Shown here: piece by piece, positions 22,913-31,526 of the stretch | Layout of the letters: each line of letters begins with the position of its first letter | How positions within the stretch are numbered: the first letter of the stretch is position 1 | Assembly: GCA_035295225.1 (NCBI GenBank) | Contig: DATGJI010000055.1 | Coordinates: 173,188-237,187, forward strand | Direction of reading: 5' to 3' | Origin: Candidatus Eremiobacteraceae bacterium | GTDB taxonomy: Bacteria > Vulcanimicrobiota > Vulcanimicrobiia > Eremiobacterales > Eremiobacteraceae | DNA: 64,000 bases | The notes under the pieces: generated by a model | The model's input: only the letters and a program-made list of their open reading frames with translations | Told to the model about the DNA's origin: nothing | Databases searched by the model: none | Made by a program: the position numbers and the translations under genes

Positions 22913-24406
22913 ATGTTTGCGATGAGAACGGGCGAAGCCGTGTATAACAACCTCGGAGAGTTCGTCGATCGCTTGCGCCGCGACGGTGAACTGCGCGAGA
23001 TATCCGCGCGCATCGATCCGCGTTACGAGATCACCGAGATCGCCGACCGATGTGTGAAGAGCGCCGGCGGTGGTCCCGCGCTTTTGTTCACGAACGTCGT
23101 CGGTTCACGCTACCCCGTTCTCATCAACGCGTTCGCAAGCGAGCGCCGCATGGCACTTGCCCTTGGCGTGCAAGCGCTCGACGAGCTTGCCGGCAAGGTC
23201 AGCGGTCTTTTGAAATTCGTGCAGCCGGGCGCGCTCGATGACAAATTCGGTCTGCTGCTCGGGCTCAAAGACCTCGCATCGATCTTTCCTAAGACCGTGC
23301 GCTCAGGCGCGTGCCAGGAAGTCATCGCGGAAGGTGCCGACGTCGATCTTTCCACGATTCCGGTGATCACGTGTTGGCCGCTCGACGCCGGCCCGTTCAT
23401 CACGCTCCCGCTCGTCTTCACGAAAAACCCGGCGACCGGCGCGCAGAATATCGGCATCTACCGCATGCAGGTCTACGATCGCAATACCACCGGCATGCAT
23501 TGGCAGCGGCACAAACACGGCCGCGAACATCAGGACGCCGCGGGCCCGAGCGCGCGCATGCCGGTGGCGGCCGTCATCGGCGCAGATCCGGCGGTGGTCT
23601 ACTCGGCATCCGCGCCTTTGCCGGCGGGCGTCGATGAAATGCTCCTTGCGGGATTCTTGCGCGGCCAGGGCGTGCGGATGGTGCAGTGCCGTACGGTGGA
23701 TCTCAAGGTGCCGGCAGACGCCGAGTTCGTGCTCGAAGGCTACGTGGACAATTCCGAACTGCGCCGCGAGGGGCCGTTCGGTGATCACACGGGCGTCTAC
23801 TCACTCGCCGACGACTATCCGGTTTTTCACGTCACGTGCATCACCCGCAAGCGCGATCCGATCTATTGGACCACGATCGTGGGCAAACCGCCGATGGAGG
23901 ACGCGTGGCTCGGTAAGGCGACCGAACGATTCTTTCTTCCGCTCCTGCGGCAGGTCGTGCCGGAGATCGTCGACTACGATCTGCCGGTCGAGGGCGGTTT
24001 TCATAATCTCGCCATCGTCTCGATCAAGAAGCGCTATCCGGGTCAGGCGAAAAAAGTCATGTACGCGCTCTGGGGCCTCGGCCACATGATGATGCTGACG
24101 CGCACGATCCTCGTCGTCGACCACGATGTCGACGTCCATAATCCGCGCGACGTCGCGTGGTTCGCGCTGAACAACGTAGACGCCGGGCGCGACCTCGTCT
24201 TCGCGCCTGGTCCTGTCGACGTCCTCGATCACGCAGGTCCGCTGCCGCTGCTCGGCACGAAACTCGGCATCGACGCAACGCGAAAGTCGGCGCAAGAAGG
24301 CTACGAACGCGAGTGGCCGCCGGACATCATCATGTCAGCCGCGGTCAAAGACGAAATAGACCGGCGCTGGGTCGAATTCGGATTCCCGCCTGCGGGCGGA
24401 TCATGA
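22913..24406 (+). CDS. ubiD: UbiD family (prenylated-FMN) decarboxylase
   Basis: 497 residues, the usual UbiD length. The prFMN/metal site NIGIYRMQVYDRNTTGMHW is at about 180-200, and the catalytic segment EGPFGDHTGVYSLADDYP is at about 290. Such enzymes remove aromatic carboxyl groups in ubiquinone or menaquinone synthesis and need a UbiX flavin prenyltransferase, not seen here. The stop overlaps the ATG of the UbiA-type gene. The pair fits either UbiA-UbiD of ubiquinone synthesis or MqnP-MqnL of the futalosine menaquinone route. The second is more likely in this kind of bacterium, but it cannot be decided from this window. Start at 22913 or the in-frame Met at 22922. Confidence 0.9.
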   Translation: MFAMRTGEAVYNNLGEFVDRLRRDGELREISARIDPRYEITEIADRCVKSAGGGPALLFTNVVGSRYPVLINAFASERRMALALGVQALDELAGKVSGLLKFVQPGALDDKFGLLLGLKDLASIFPKTVRSGACQEVIAEGADVDLSTIPVITCWPLDAGPFITLPLVFTKNPATGAQNIGIYRMQVYDRNTTGMHWQRHKHGREHQDAAGPSARMPVAAVIGADPAVVYSASAPLPAGVDEMLLAGFLRGQGVRMVQCRTVDLKVPADAEFVLEGYVDNSELRREGPFGDHTGVYSLADDYPVFHVTCITRKRDPIYWTTIVGKPPMEDAWLGKATERFFLPLLRQVVPEIVDYDLPVEGGFHNLAIVSIKKRYPGQAKKVMYALWGLGHMMMLTRTILVVDHDVDVHNPRDVAWFALNNVDAGRDLVFAPGPVDVLDHAGPLPLLGTKLGIDATRKSAQEGYEREWPPDIIMSAAVKDEIDRRWVEFGFPPAGGS

Positions 24407-25287
24407 TCGCAAACTTGCGATTGTTCCTCGACGAGATCAAGATCGAACACACGCTGTTCGCGCTGCCGTTTGCGTATGTCGGCGCGCTGCTCGCTCGGGG
24501 CGGTTTTCCGTCGTGGGGCGCGCTCATCTGGATCACGGTCGCGGTCGCCGGAGCTCGGACAGCTGCGATGGCCGCGAATCGTCTCATCGACGCGCGCATG
24601 GACGCGAAGAATCCGCGCACTGCCGCGCGCGCTGTGGCATCCGGCAAACTTGCTCCCTCGGTCATGGTGTGGGCGATCGTGCTCGGTCTCGTCGCACTCG
24701 TCGTCGCGGCGTTCGAACTCAACCCGCTCTGCCTGGCGCTCGTGCCGCTCGCCGCTCTCGGCCTCGTTATCTATCCATATATGAAACGCGTCGGCTGGGG
24801 AGTGCACTTCTTCCTCGGCGCGGTCGATGCGCTGGCGCCGCTCGGCGCCTGGATCGCGATCTCCGGAAGATTTGAGACGGGCGCATGGCTGCTTTTCGGC
24901 GCCGTCACGTTGTGGGTGGCCGGTTTCGACATCCTCTACGCGCTCATGGATCGCGATTTTGACCTCCGAGAACGCATCGCATCGATTCCCGCGCGCTTCG
25001 GCGAAGGGAGTGGGCGCATCGTGCCGCAACTCTTGCATCTCGGAGTCGCGGGATTGCTGGCTCTGCTCGGGGTCGCCGTGGGCGCCGCCGGATGGTACTG
25101 GGCCGGAGTCGGGGCGGCGCTCTTGCTGTGTATCTTCGAATGGTCCCTGATCCGGTCCCGACGCGACGTCTTCTCGCTCAACGCCGCGGTATTCAACGCG
25201 AACATGCTCTTCTCGGTCATCTTCCTCTGCACGACGCTGGCTTCGATCGCCGCCGGAGAAACCTCGCATGCCTTCTCGCAGCTCTAG
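24403..25287 (+). CDS. UbiA family prenyltransferase (MqnP/UbiA-like)
   Basis: 294 residues from ATG at 24403, which overlaps the ubiD stop (ATGA). About eight membrane segments. Both Asp-rich prenyl-diphosphate sites are visible: NRLIDARMDAKNPRT (about 64) and ALMDRDFDLRERIASIP (about 180). The N-terminal IKIEHTLFALPFAYVGALLA resembles the MqnP/UbiA-like branch. It attaches a polyprenyl chain to an aromatic quinone precursor in the inner membrane. The open frame extends upstream, but that part is antisense-like shadow within ubiD. The 3' end overlaps the next gene by 20 bp. Confidence 0.9.
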   Translation: MIANLRLFLDEIKIEHTLFALPFAYVGALLARGGFPSWGALIWITVAVAGARTAAMAANRLIDARMDAKNPRTAARAVASGKLAPSVMVWAIVLGLVALVVAAFELNPLCLALVPLAALGLVIYPYMKRVGWGVHFFLGAVDALAPLGAWIAISGRFETGAWLLFGAVTLWVAGFDILYALMDRDFDLRERIASIPARFGEGSGRIVPQLLHLGVAGLLALLGVAVGAAGWYWAGVGAALLLCIFEWSLIRSRRDVFSLNAAVFNANMLFSVIFLCTTLASIAAGETSHAFSQL

Positions 25288-26440
25288 AATTGCGCTCATC
25301 GCCGCCGCCTGCGCGAGCGCCCTCATCGTCCGCTCGAGCGGTCTTGCGCTTGCGGATTTTCCGCCGTACGCTAAGGTCGTATCGATCGTGGTGGTGGCGC
25401 CCCTCTCGGGCGATCAGAAGCAGTTCGGCATCGACCTTTCCAACGGCGTGCAAGAGGCAGTCGACGAAGCCAACGATGCGCGCGGTATCGCCGACTATGG
25501 TTGGGTCATGCACAGCTTCGACGATCAAGCCGACCCGGGCATCGCGCAGCAGCAAGCGCAGTTCGCGCTCGTCGATCCCGCCACGACGTTCATCATCGGA
25601 CATATCGGCGGCCAGGAGACCGCGCTGGCCTTGCCCGTCTACCATCAGAACGAAGTGCCCGTCATCATCCCGACCTCGCCGTACGCAGCGCTCACGCAGA
25701 CCGGATACGATGACGTCTTCCGTCTGTGCCCGACCGACGTCGAAGAGGGCCGCGCCGACGCTCGCTATGCCGACCGCACGCTCGGATCGAAGCGCGTCGC
25801 GGTCGTCTACGAGCAGAACGATTACGGCGCGGATGCGGGTCAAGGATTTGTGAACTACTTGGCCGCGACGAAGATCGCGGAGAAAGATTTCCCGCTCGAC
25901 GTCGACTTCAAGACGCTCAAGGCACAGGTCGCCGCCTTAAAGGACTGGGCGCCGGATCTCATCTTCCTGAGCGGCTCGGGAACCGACATGCAAAAAGTCG
26001 TTCCGGCTATCCGCAGCGCTGGCATCACGGTGCCGTTCCTGGCGACGCAAGGCTTCTACAACGACACGCTGTTGAAAAACCTCGCCTCCGGCGCCGACGG
26101 CATGACGATCAGCTCATGCGTGCCGCCGGTGCAATTCATGCCGACCGCCACCACGTTCGTCACGCGTTACCAGCAGCGATTCGGCCGTCTCTCGTCGTTT
26201 TCGCTATTCGGATACGTCGCAGCGCAGATCGATATCGCGGCTGCGCGCACGGCGCATAGCACCGAGCGGCGGATGCTGGATCGCGCGCTGTCGGTCGGCA
26301 CGTTCAGCACCGTCCTCGGCCCATACTCGTTCCAACCGTCCGGCGACGCGCTCGGAGCTGATGTCTACTTCTATCAGTATAAGAACAGCGCGCTGACCTA
26401 CTCGTCATCGGAGTACCCCAATCCGCTGATCGTGCATTGA
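25268..26440 (+). CDS. Periplasmic branched-chain-amino-acid-type binding protein (LivK-like)
   Basis: 390 residues with signal peptide (cleavage after LALA, about residue 29). The type I periplasmic binding fold is evident from VVVAPLSGDQKQFGIDLSNGVQEAVDEAN, IIGHIGGQETALALPVY, PVIIPTSPYA and DLIFLSGSGTDMQKVV. It normally delivers amino acids, amides or aromatic acids to an ABC transporter, but no permease or ATPase gene is adjacent. It starts inside the ubiA gene and is probably co-transcribed with ubiD-ubiA. A role in sensing or importing an aromatic precursor is possible but speculative. Confidence 0.88.
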   Translation: MPSRSSRIALIAAACASALIVRSSGLALADFPPYAKVVSIVVVAPLSGDQKQFGIDLSNGVQEAVDEANDARGIADYGWVMHSFDDQADPGIAQQQAQFALVDPATTFIIGHIGGQETALALPVYHQNEVPVIIPTSPYAALTQTGYDDVFRLCPTDVEEGRADARYADRTLGSKRVAVVYEQNDYGADAGQGFVNYLAATKIAEKDFPLDVDFKTLKAQVAALKDWAPDLIFLSGSGTDMQKVVPAIRSAGITVPFLATQGFYNDTLLKNLASGADGMTISSCVPPVQFMPTATTFVTRYQQRFGRLSSFSLFGYVAAQIDIAAARTAHSTERRMLDRALSVGTFSTVLGPYSFQPSGDALGADVYFYQYKNSALTYSSSEYPNPLIVH

Positions 26441-26442
26441 TA

Positions 26443-26586
26443 GGCGGACGTTTCGTAATAGGGCAAGCATCGCTTGCCCGGCGGACCATCAAGGTCCGCC
26501 CTACATGATCCGAGGGCGGACGTTTCGTAGTAGGGCAAGCATCGCTTGCCCGGCGGACCATCAAGGTCCGCCCTACATGATCCGAG
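26443..26586. repeat. Two tandem copies of a 72-bp composite repeat (C + B)
   Basis: A 72-bp unit is repeated almost perfectly (26443-26514 and 26515-26586). Each unit holds GGCGGACG, then a family C palindrome (26461-26479; 26533-26551), then a family B palindrome with loop ATCAA (26480-26500; 26552-26572). I see one difference between the copies (GTAATAGGG against GTAGTAGGG). The array fills the gap between the convergent binding-protein and DUF92 genes, and supplies the DUF92 stop codon. Confidence 0.9.
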
Positions 26587-27415
26587 CGAACAAGAACCAC
26601 GCCGCGGCGGCGAGGCCGGCAAGGCACGCTGAAGTCAATGCGTTCACCCCGTCGTTGTCCACGCCGATGATACCGCGCACGTGGGCCGCAGTCGCGCCGC
26701 ACGAATGCGGCGTTGCTTCGCTCGACTCATCACACGCGCGACAGTACCAAGTCGACTGAACGGTCGCGCCGAGCAGCGAGTCGATCGTCGAACCGACAAG
26801 CCCGGATATGGCCCCGATCGCGGCGCCCCAAAAGACGGCCCCGCCAAAGCCGAAGAATCCGCCGGTAAGGCCGACGAGCGCTCCGCCGACGACCGCCGCG
26901 GCGCTTCCAAGCCAAGTAACGGCACCGTCCGTTCGCGGCGGCACTTCGGCGAAGGTCGTGATCAGCCGCGGCCGCCCGCCGGCTCGTGAACCGATTTCCG
27001 ACGCCCACGTGTCTCCGGCCGAGCCGGCGATCGAGATGATCGCGGCAAGCGCAAGACCGTCCGCAGCGAACGGTGATCCGAGCCATTGGAATGCAGCGCT
27101 CGCAAGTGCGCACAGCGCGGCGACCCCGCCATTCGCCAGAACTTGACGCGCGTCTCGTTTCGCGCCGCTGCCCGCGACGTCGGCGCCGGCATGAGAGAGC
27201 GCGCTGCCGGTCGCAAAGAACATGATGAGTGCCGCCGCGCACGCGAGCCCGGCTCCGGCGTAGACAGCCGAACCGACGAATACGGCGGCGACCGCGCCCG
27301 ATCCGGTCAGCGCGCGCGTGCGCAGCCCCGCAAGCGCGATGAGCGCCGCGACGATCAGTCCGACGACGGCGCGCGCTGCGATGCCGCTGGTATCAGCCCC
27401 CGCGAGTTCGGTCAC
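26573..27415 (-). CDS. DUF92 (TMEM19-like) membrane protein
   Basis: 280 residues, about seven membrane segments. Typical DUF92 features are GLRTRALTGSGAVAAVFVG near the N-terminus, the ASEIGSRAGGRPRLITTFAEVPPRTDGAVT core (about 140-165) and SGLVGSTIDSLLGATVQSTWYC with a nearby four-Cys cluster (CRACDESSEATPHSCG). In plants and cyanobacteria this family includes VTE6, a phytyl-phosphate kinase, so lipid-phosphate kinase activity is plausible. GTG start overlapping the hemD stop (GTGA). The TAG stop is inside the composite repeat, so the last codons touch mobile sequence. Confidence 0.87.
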   Translation of the reverse strand: MTELAGADTSGIAARAVVGLIVAALIALAGLRTRALTGSGAVAAVFVGSAVYAGAGLACAAALIMFFATGSALSHAGADVAGSGAKRDARQVLANGGVAALCALASAAFQWLGSPFAADGLALAAIISIAGSAGDTWASEIGSRAGGRPRLITTFAEVPPRTDGAVTWLGSAAAVVGGALVGLTGGFFGFGGAVFWGAAIGAISGLVGSTIDSLLGATVQSTWYCRACDESSEATPHSCGATAAHVRGIIGVDNDGVNALTSACLAGLAAAAWFLFARIM

Positions 27416-28155
27416 GATGCGGTTACGTGCTCGACAAGCGCTTCGATCACGCCTCGCATCGTCGATTCGCGCGCGACGATCGACACTGGGATACCGCTCT
27501 GCCGAGCCTCGTCGGCCGTGACCGGCCCGATGCAGGCGATGATTTTGTCGGAGAGCGCGTCGACCGGCGACGGTGATAGAGCCGCGGCGAGACTGCGCGC
27601 GGCGCTCCCAGACGCCAAGATGATGATGTCTGCTTCCGCGACCGCGGCACGGCTCTGTGGCGCAACGACCGGAATCGTCTCGTACGCTGCGACGACTCGT
27701 GGAGCCGGCGTGAGATGGGAAAGCGCGCGAGCGAGATCCGGTCGCGCATCCGCCGCCTGAACGATGAGCACCGCCTCGCCGTCACGGACACTCTCCGCGA
27801 GCGCCTTGCCGAGAGCGGCCGCCGTGAAGGTACCGGGCACGAGATCGGGAGTGCGGCCGAGGAGCCGCGTCACCGCGCGCGCCGTCGCGTCTCCGACAGC
27901 CGCGATGCGCGCGCGCGGCGGCTGTGCCGATCCGCGAGCTCGCGCAAATCCTTCAACTCCGTTGACGCTCGTGAAGGCGATCCAATCGAATGAGTCGGCG
28001 CGCTCGGCTGCGCTTGCGAGCGGCTGCGTATCCGCGGGCGGCGAGATGCGCACGAGCGGCATCGTCACGACGGAAGCACCGAGCTCTCGAAGATCGGATT
28101 CCGTCCGATCGCCGGCGGCCGAAGCGCGCGTCAGCAGCACGCGTAGCCCGCGCAA
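27412..28155 (-). CDS. hemD: Uroporphyrinogen-III synthase
   Basis: About 247 residues from TTG at 28155, giving MRGLRVLLTRASAAGDRTESDL, the usual HemD opening. The frame is open further upstream, but that part overlaps hemA in another frame and is not conserved. It cyclises and flips ring D of hydroxymethylbilane. HemD is a poorly conserved family; FDWIAFTSVNGVEGF (about 67), IAAVGDATARAV (about 90) and DIIILASGSAARSL (about 175) are its recognisable parts. It overlaps hemA upstream and the DUF92 gene downstream, deep in the heme operon. Confidence 0.87.
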   Translation of the reverse strand: MRGLRVLLTRASAAGDRTESDLRELGASVVTMPLVRISPPADTQPLASAAERADSFDWIAFTSVNGVEGFARARGSAQPPRARIAAVGDATARAVTRLLGRTPDLVPGTFTAAALGKALAESVRDGEAVLIVQAADARPDLARALSHLTPAPRVVAAYETIPVVAPQSRAAVAEADIIILASGSAARSLAAALSPSPVDALSDKIIACIGPVTADEARQSGIPVSIVARESTMRGVIEALVEHVTAS

Positions 28156-28165
28156 CGGAGAAGTG

Positions 28166-29497
28166 TCAGGCGTCTGACGGCTCCGGCGGAGGCGCGAGCG
28201 TCTCACGCAGCCCGCGCTCGAGGCTGCGGTGCAGCCCGTCCAAATCGAGCAGCGCCTGGAGTGTCGCGGTCTCGGTTTGCTCCTCGGCTCGATCGGCGAG
28301 GCTCTCGCGCAGCTTTGTGACCGGCGCATGCAGCAAGCGGTTGACGATCGCGAGACTTGTCGATTCGATAAGTGCGCGTTCTCGCTCGTGCAGCTCGGGC
28401 AGACGCTCGAAAAGTTTTTGGATCTCGGCGGCGCGCACGGATTCCGCGCGCCGCCGCAAGTCGGCGATCAGCGGAGCAGCCGCCCGGGAGCGGTACCAGC
28501 GCATGAACGCGCGGGTGTTCTCGGCCACGATGGCTTCGACCGCGGGCATGTGCGCGCGCCGCCGTTTGAGATGCATCTCGACGACAGTGCGCAGATCGGA
28601 CAGCTCGTACAGCGATACGCCCTCTATCTCGCCTGCCTCCGGCTCGACGTCACGCGGCGTCGCGACGTCGATGATGAGCAGCGGAGCATTCTTGCGCGCA
28701 CGCATCCGCTCGGTCAAGGCGTGGCTTGAGATCTGTGTCGTGCCGGCGCCGATCGCGCTGATCACGAGATCCGCATCTGCGAGGAGAGCCGGAAGCGCAC
28801 TCAGCTCGGCCGCGTGACCCGCTAGTTCCGCAGCGAGCTGTTTGGCTCGTGCTATCGTGCGATTGGCGATGACGAGGTCGGCGACGTTGCGAGCGCGCAG
28901 ATGCCGCGCGACGATCGAACCCATTTTGCCGGCGCCCACCACGAGGGCGCGCGCCGAACGCAGATCGATGTGCCGCGCCGCGAGTTCGACTGCGGCAGAA
29001 CCGAGCGAAACCGCATCCCCGCCGATGCCCGTCTCGGTGCGCGCGCGCTTGCCCGACTCCAGCCCTTTGCGGAACAGCCGCTCCATGATGCTTCCGGCGG
29101 TGCCGGCGTGCTGCGCGGCGCGCAATGCCGACTTGACTTGGGCGAGGATCTCGGCTTCTCCGACCAGCATTGAATCGAGTCCGCACGAGACTCGAAGCAG
29201 CTGCTCGACGGCTTCCGCACCGAGCATTGTATAGAGATACTTGTCGAAATCCTCGACGCGCATCGAACGGTACGTGGTCAGGAATTCTTTGATCTGCGCG
29301 ACGCCGTCCTCGAGTTCGTGGACTTCCGCATAGATCTCGAGCCTATTGCACGTGGCGACGATCGCCGCTTCGCGGATTTCCGGATAGTCGTGGAGCGCGC
29401 CAAGCGCTTCGACCACCCGCTCAGGCGGAAACGAGTGCCGGTCGCGGATATGGGGCGGCGCGGTGCGGTGACTCAGACCAAGCATGACGATAGGCAC
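28166..29497 (-). CDS. hemA: Glutamyl-tRNA reductase
   Basis: 443 residues from GTG at 29497, chosen because VPIVMLGLSHRTAP matches the family start. The open frame upstream is not conserved. It reduces glutamyl-tRNA to glutamate-1-semialdehyde, the first committed step of tetrapyrrole synthesis. The catalytic Cys50 lies in VATCNRLEIY, and GLDSMLVGEAEILAQVK and the NADPH-binding VVGAGKMGSIVARHL (about 185) follow. The C-terminal helical dimerisation domain is complete. Its 3' end overlaps the hemD frame. A 62-bp gap with an inverted repeat separates it from rex. Confidence 0.95.
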   Translation of the reverse strand: MPIVMLGLSHRTAPPHIRDRHSFPPERVVEALGALHDYPEIREAAIVATCNRLEIYAEVHELEDGVAQIKEFLTTYRSMRVEDFDKYLYTMLGAEAVEQLLRVSCGLDSMLVGEAEILAQVKSALRAAQHAGTAGSIMERLFRKGLESGKRARTETGIGGDAVSLGSAAVELAARHIDLRSARALVVGAGKMGSIVARHLRARNVADLVIANRTIARAKQLAAELAGHAAELSALPALLADADLVISAIGAGTTQISSHALTERMRARKNAPLLIIDVATPRDVEPEAGEIEGVSLYELSDLRTVVEMHLKRRRAHMPAVEAIVAENTRAFMRWYRSRAAAPLIADLRRRAESVRAAEIQKLFERLPELHERERALIESTSLAIVNRLLHAPVTKLRESLADRAEEQTETATLQALLDLDGLHRSLERGLRETLAPPPEPSDA

Positions 29498-29510
29498 AGT
29501 GCGTGAAGCG

Positions 29511-29542
29511 TTCTCGCGGTCCGAAGTCAACCCTCGCGAGAA
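29511..29542. promoter_or_regulatory. 8-bp inverted repeat between rex and hemA
   Basis: TTCTCGCG (29511-29518) and CGCGAGAA (29535-29542) are separated by 16 nt in the only sizeable gap of the heme operon. It could be an RNA hairpin or a dimeric repressor site. It does not match the known Rex consensus (TTGTGAA-N6-TTCACAA). Confidence 0.4.
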
Positions 29543-29559
29543 AGAGCGGGACAGTTTGA

Positions 29560-30249
29560 CTAATCGCGCAGGCCGCGACGCAGATGATGGGTGAGAATCG
29601 AGAGCTCGGACGCCAGATCGATCGTGCGCACGGCGATGCGCGCCGGCAGTTTCAGTTTTGTGGGAGCGAAATTGAGCAGCGCGCCGATGCCGCACGCGGT
29701 CAGCCGCTCGGCGACCGACTGCGCCGCATCGGGTGGAACCGTCACGACTCCCATGGAGCACTCCAGCGCCGGAAGCACTTTCTCCATGTCGTCCACGTGA
29801 CTGATGCGCACGCCGTGCCATCGAGTGCCGACGAGCGAAGGATCGCTGTCAAAAATGCCCCCGATATGAAATTTCTCCTCGCGATACTCAAGAAAACCCG
29901 CGAGCGCGTGACCGAGGTAGCCGAACCCCACGATCGCGATGCGCCAGTCGCGATCGAGTCCGAGCAGGCGGCCGAGTTTTCGCATGAGCCCGATGACGTT
30001 GTAGCCTTGACCGCGGCGCCCCAGCGGCCCCAGCCGCGATAGATCCTTGCGCACCTGCGCTGATGAGATGCCGCGACCGACTCGCGCGGAGAGATCCTCA
30101 GACGTCAGCAGCGTGACGCCTTCGCGCACGCTGTCTTCGAGTCCGCGATGATAGAGGAACAATCGCGGCAAGTTGATCACGGCGGCGCCTTCCGGCCGAA
30201 GAACGCGACGCGTCGGACGAGCTGCAGCCGGCTTGCGTGCGCTCCTCAT
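29560..30249 (-). CDS. rex: Redox-sensing transcriptional repressor Rex
   Basis: 229 residues. The winged-helix domain (about 25-100) has LTSEDLSARVGRGISSAQVRKD and GRRGQGYNV. The Rossmann domain (about 102-225) has the NADH-binding IVGFGYLGHALAGF and IGGIFDSDP. The N-terminal 25 residues are basic and extra. Rex binds DNA when NAD+ is high and releases it when NADH rises, controlling respiration genes. ATG overlaps the hemL stop (ATGA). Next to hemA it is well placed to link heme supply to redox state. Confidence 0.93.
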   Translation of the reverse strand: MRSARKPAAARPTRRVLRPEGAAVINLPRLFLYHRGLEDSVREGVTLLTSEDLSARVGRGISSAQVRKDLSRLGPLGRRGQGYNVIGLMRKLGRLLGLDRDWRIAIVGFGYLGHALAGFLEYREEKFHIGGIFDSDPSLVGTRWHGVRISHVDDMEKVLPALECSMGVVTVPPDAAQSVAERLTACGIGALLNFAPTKLKLPARIAVRTIDLASELSILTHHLRRGLRD

Positions 30250-31526
30250 GCGAGCGCCGCGCGCGCGCTTTCGATCGTGAATCGTATATCGTCGGGGCTA
30301 TGCGCCGTCGAGACGAAGGCGGCTTCGAACTGCGACGGCGCGAGATACACGCCTCGATCGAGCATCGCGTGGAAGAATGCCGCGTACGCCTTGGTGTCGG
30401 CGGCTTGTGCGGAGGCGAGATCCGTGACGGGCGCGGCGCTGAAGAATAGGCCCCACATCGAGCCCGCGCGCGCGAATTGCGCCGCGACCCCCGCGCCGGA
30501 AAACGCCGAGCGCAAGCCGCTGACGAGCATCTCCGTCTTCTCGTCTAACATCTCGTAAACGCCGGGGAGCATGAGTTCGCGGAGCTGCGCGATGCCTGCT
30601 GCCATGGCGAGCGGGTTTCCCGATAACGTGCCTGCTTGATAGACGTCGCCCGCCGGAGCGAGGCGATCCATGATGGCCGCTCTTCCGCCGAACGCGCCGA
30701 CCGGAAGACCGGCGCCGATGATCTTGCCGAGCACTGTGAGATCGGGCGTGATGCCGAACGCGTTTTGCGCACCGCCCAACGCGACGCGGAATCCGGTCAT
30801 GACTTCGTCGAAGATCAAGATCGAGCCGGCGCGCGTGCAGATGTCGCGCACCTTTTGCAGATAGCCCGGCAGCGGAGGGATGAGTCCCATGTTGCCCGCG
30901 ACGGGTTCGACGATCACCGCGGCGATCTGCTCAGGGTAGCGCGCGAACGCTTCGCCAAGAGCCGCGGCATCGTTGTACGGCACGACGATCGTGTCGGCTG
31001 CCTGCGCTTTCGTCACGCCGGGAGAATTCGGGATGCCGAGCGTCAGCGCGCCCGACCCGGCAGCGACGAGCAGACCGTCCGCGTGCCCGTGATAGCAGCC
31101 CGCGCACTTGACGATCTTCTCGCGTTTCGTGTATGCGCGCGCGAGTCGCAGCGCGCTCATGCACGCTTCTGTCCCCGAGTTGACGAAGCGCACGCGTTCG
31201 ATGGACGGAAACGCGAGTCGAACGAGTTCTGCAAGCGTCACCTCAGCCGCCGTCGGCGCTCCGAACGACGTGCCCATGCGCGCAGCGTTTTCGATGGCCT
31301 GCACCACGGCTTGATCGGCGTGCCCCAAGATCAGCGGGCCCCACGATCCGACGTAGTCGAGGTACTCGCGGCCGTCTTCGTCAAAAATGCGCGAGCCTTG
31401 GCCGCGCGCGATGAACAGCGGCGTTCCGCCGACCGCGCGAAATGCGCGGACCGGCGAATTCACGCCGCCTGGAATCACTTTGTTGGCGGCTTCGAAGAGG
31501 GCCGCTGACCGTGGCCGGGTGTTCAT
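30246..31526 (-). CDS. hemL: Glutamate-1-semialdehyde 2,1-aminomutase
   Basis: 426 residues, normal length; a class III PLP aminotransferase that makes 5-aminolevulinate. It shows PGGVNSPVRAF, FVNSGTEACMSALRLARA, YHGHADGLLV, the cofactor Asp in LIFDEVMTGFR, and the PLP lysine in VLGKIIGAGLPVGAFGG (about 265). ATG start overlapping the mobA stop (ATGA), stop overlapping the rex start. Confidence 0.96.
   Translation of the reverse strand: MNTRPRSAALFEAANKVIPGGVNSPVRAFRAVGGTPLFIARGQGSRIFDEDGREYLDYVGSWGPLILGHADQAVVQAIENAARMGTSFGAPTAAEVTLAELVRLAFPSIERVRFVNSGTEACMSALRLARAYTKREKIVKCAGCYHGHADGLLVAAGSGALTLGIPNSPGVTKAQAADTIVVPYNDAAALGEAFARYPEQIAAVIVEPVAGNMGLIPPLPGYLQKVRDICTRAGSILIFDEVMTGFRVALGGAQNAFGITPDLTVLGKIIGAGLPVGAFGGRAAIMDRLAPAGDVYQAGTLSGNPLAMAAGIAQLRELMLPGVYEMLDEKTEMLVSGLRSAFSGAGVAAQFARAGSMWGLFFSAAPVTDLASAQAADTKAYAAFFHAMLDRGVYLAPSQFEAAFVSTAHSPDDIRFTIESARAALA

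Noticed and set aside
24157..24402. Upstream extension of the UbiA-type gene
   Set aside because: This part overlaps ubiD in another frame and is Arg-rich without conservation; the ATG at 24403 overlaps the ubiD stop.
26443..26586. CRISPR array
   Set aside because: Only two units, each a palindrome-rich composite with no unique spacer between identical repeats, and no cas genes.
28156..28329. N-terminal extension of hemD into hemA
   Set aside because: Sequence is Arg/Ser-rich shadow of hemA; the HemD fold starts at the TTG at 28155.
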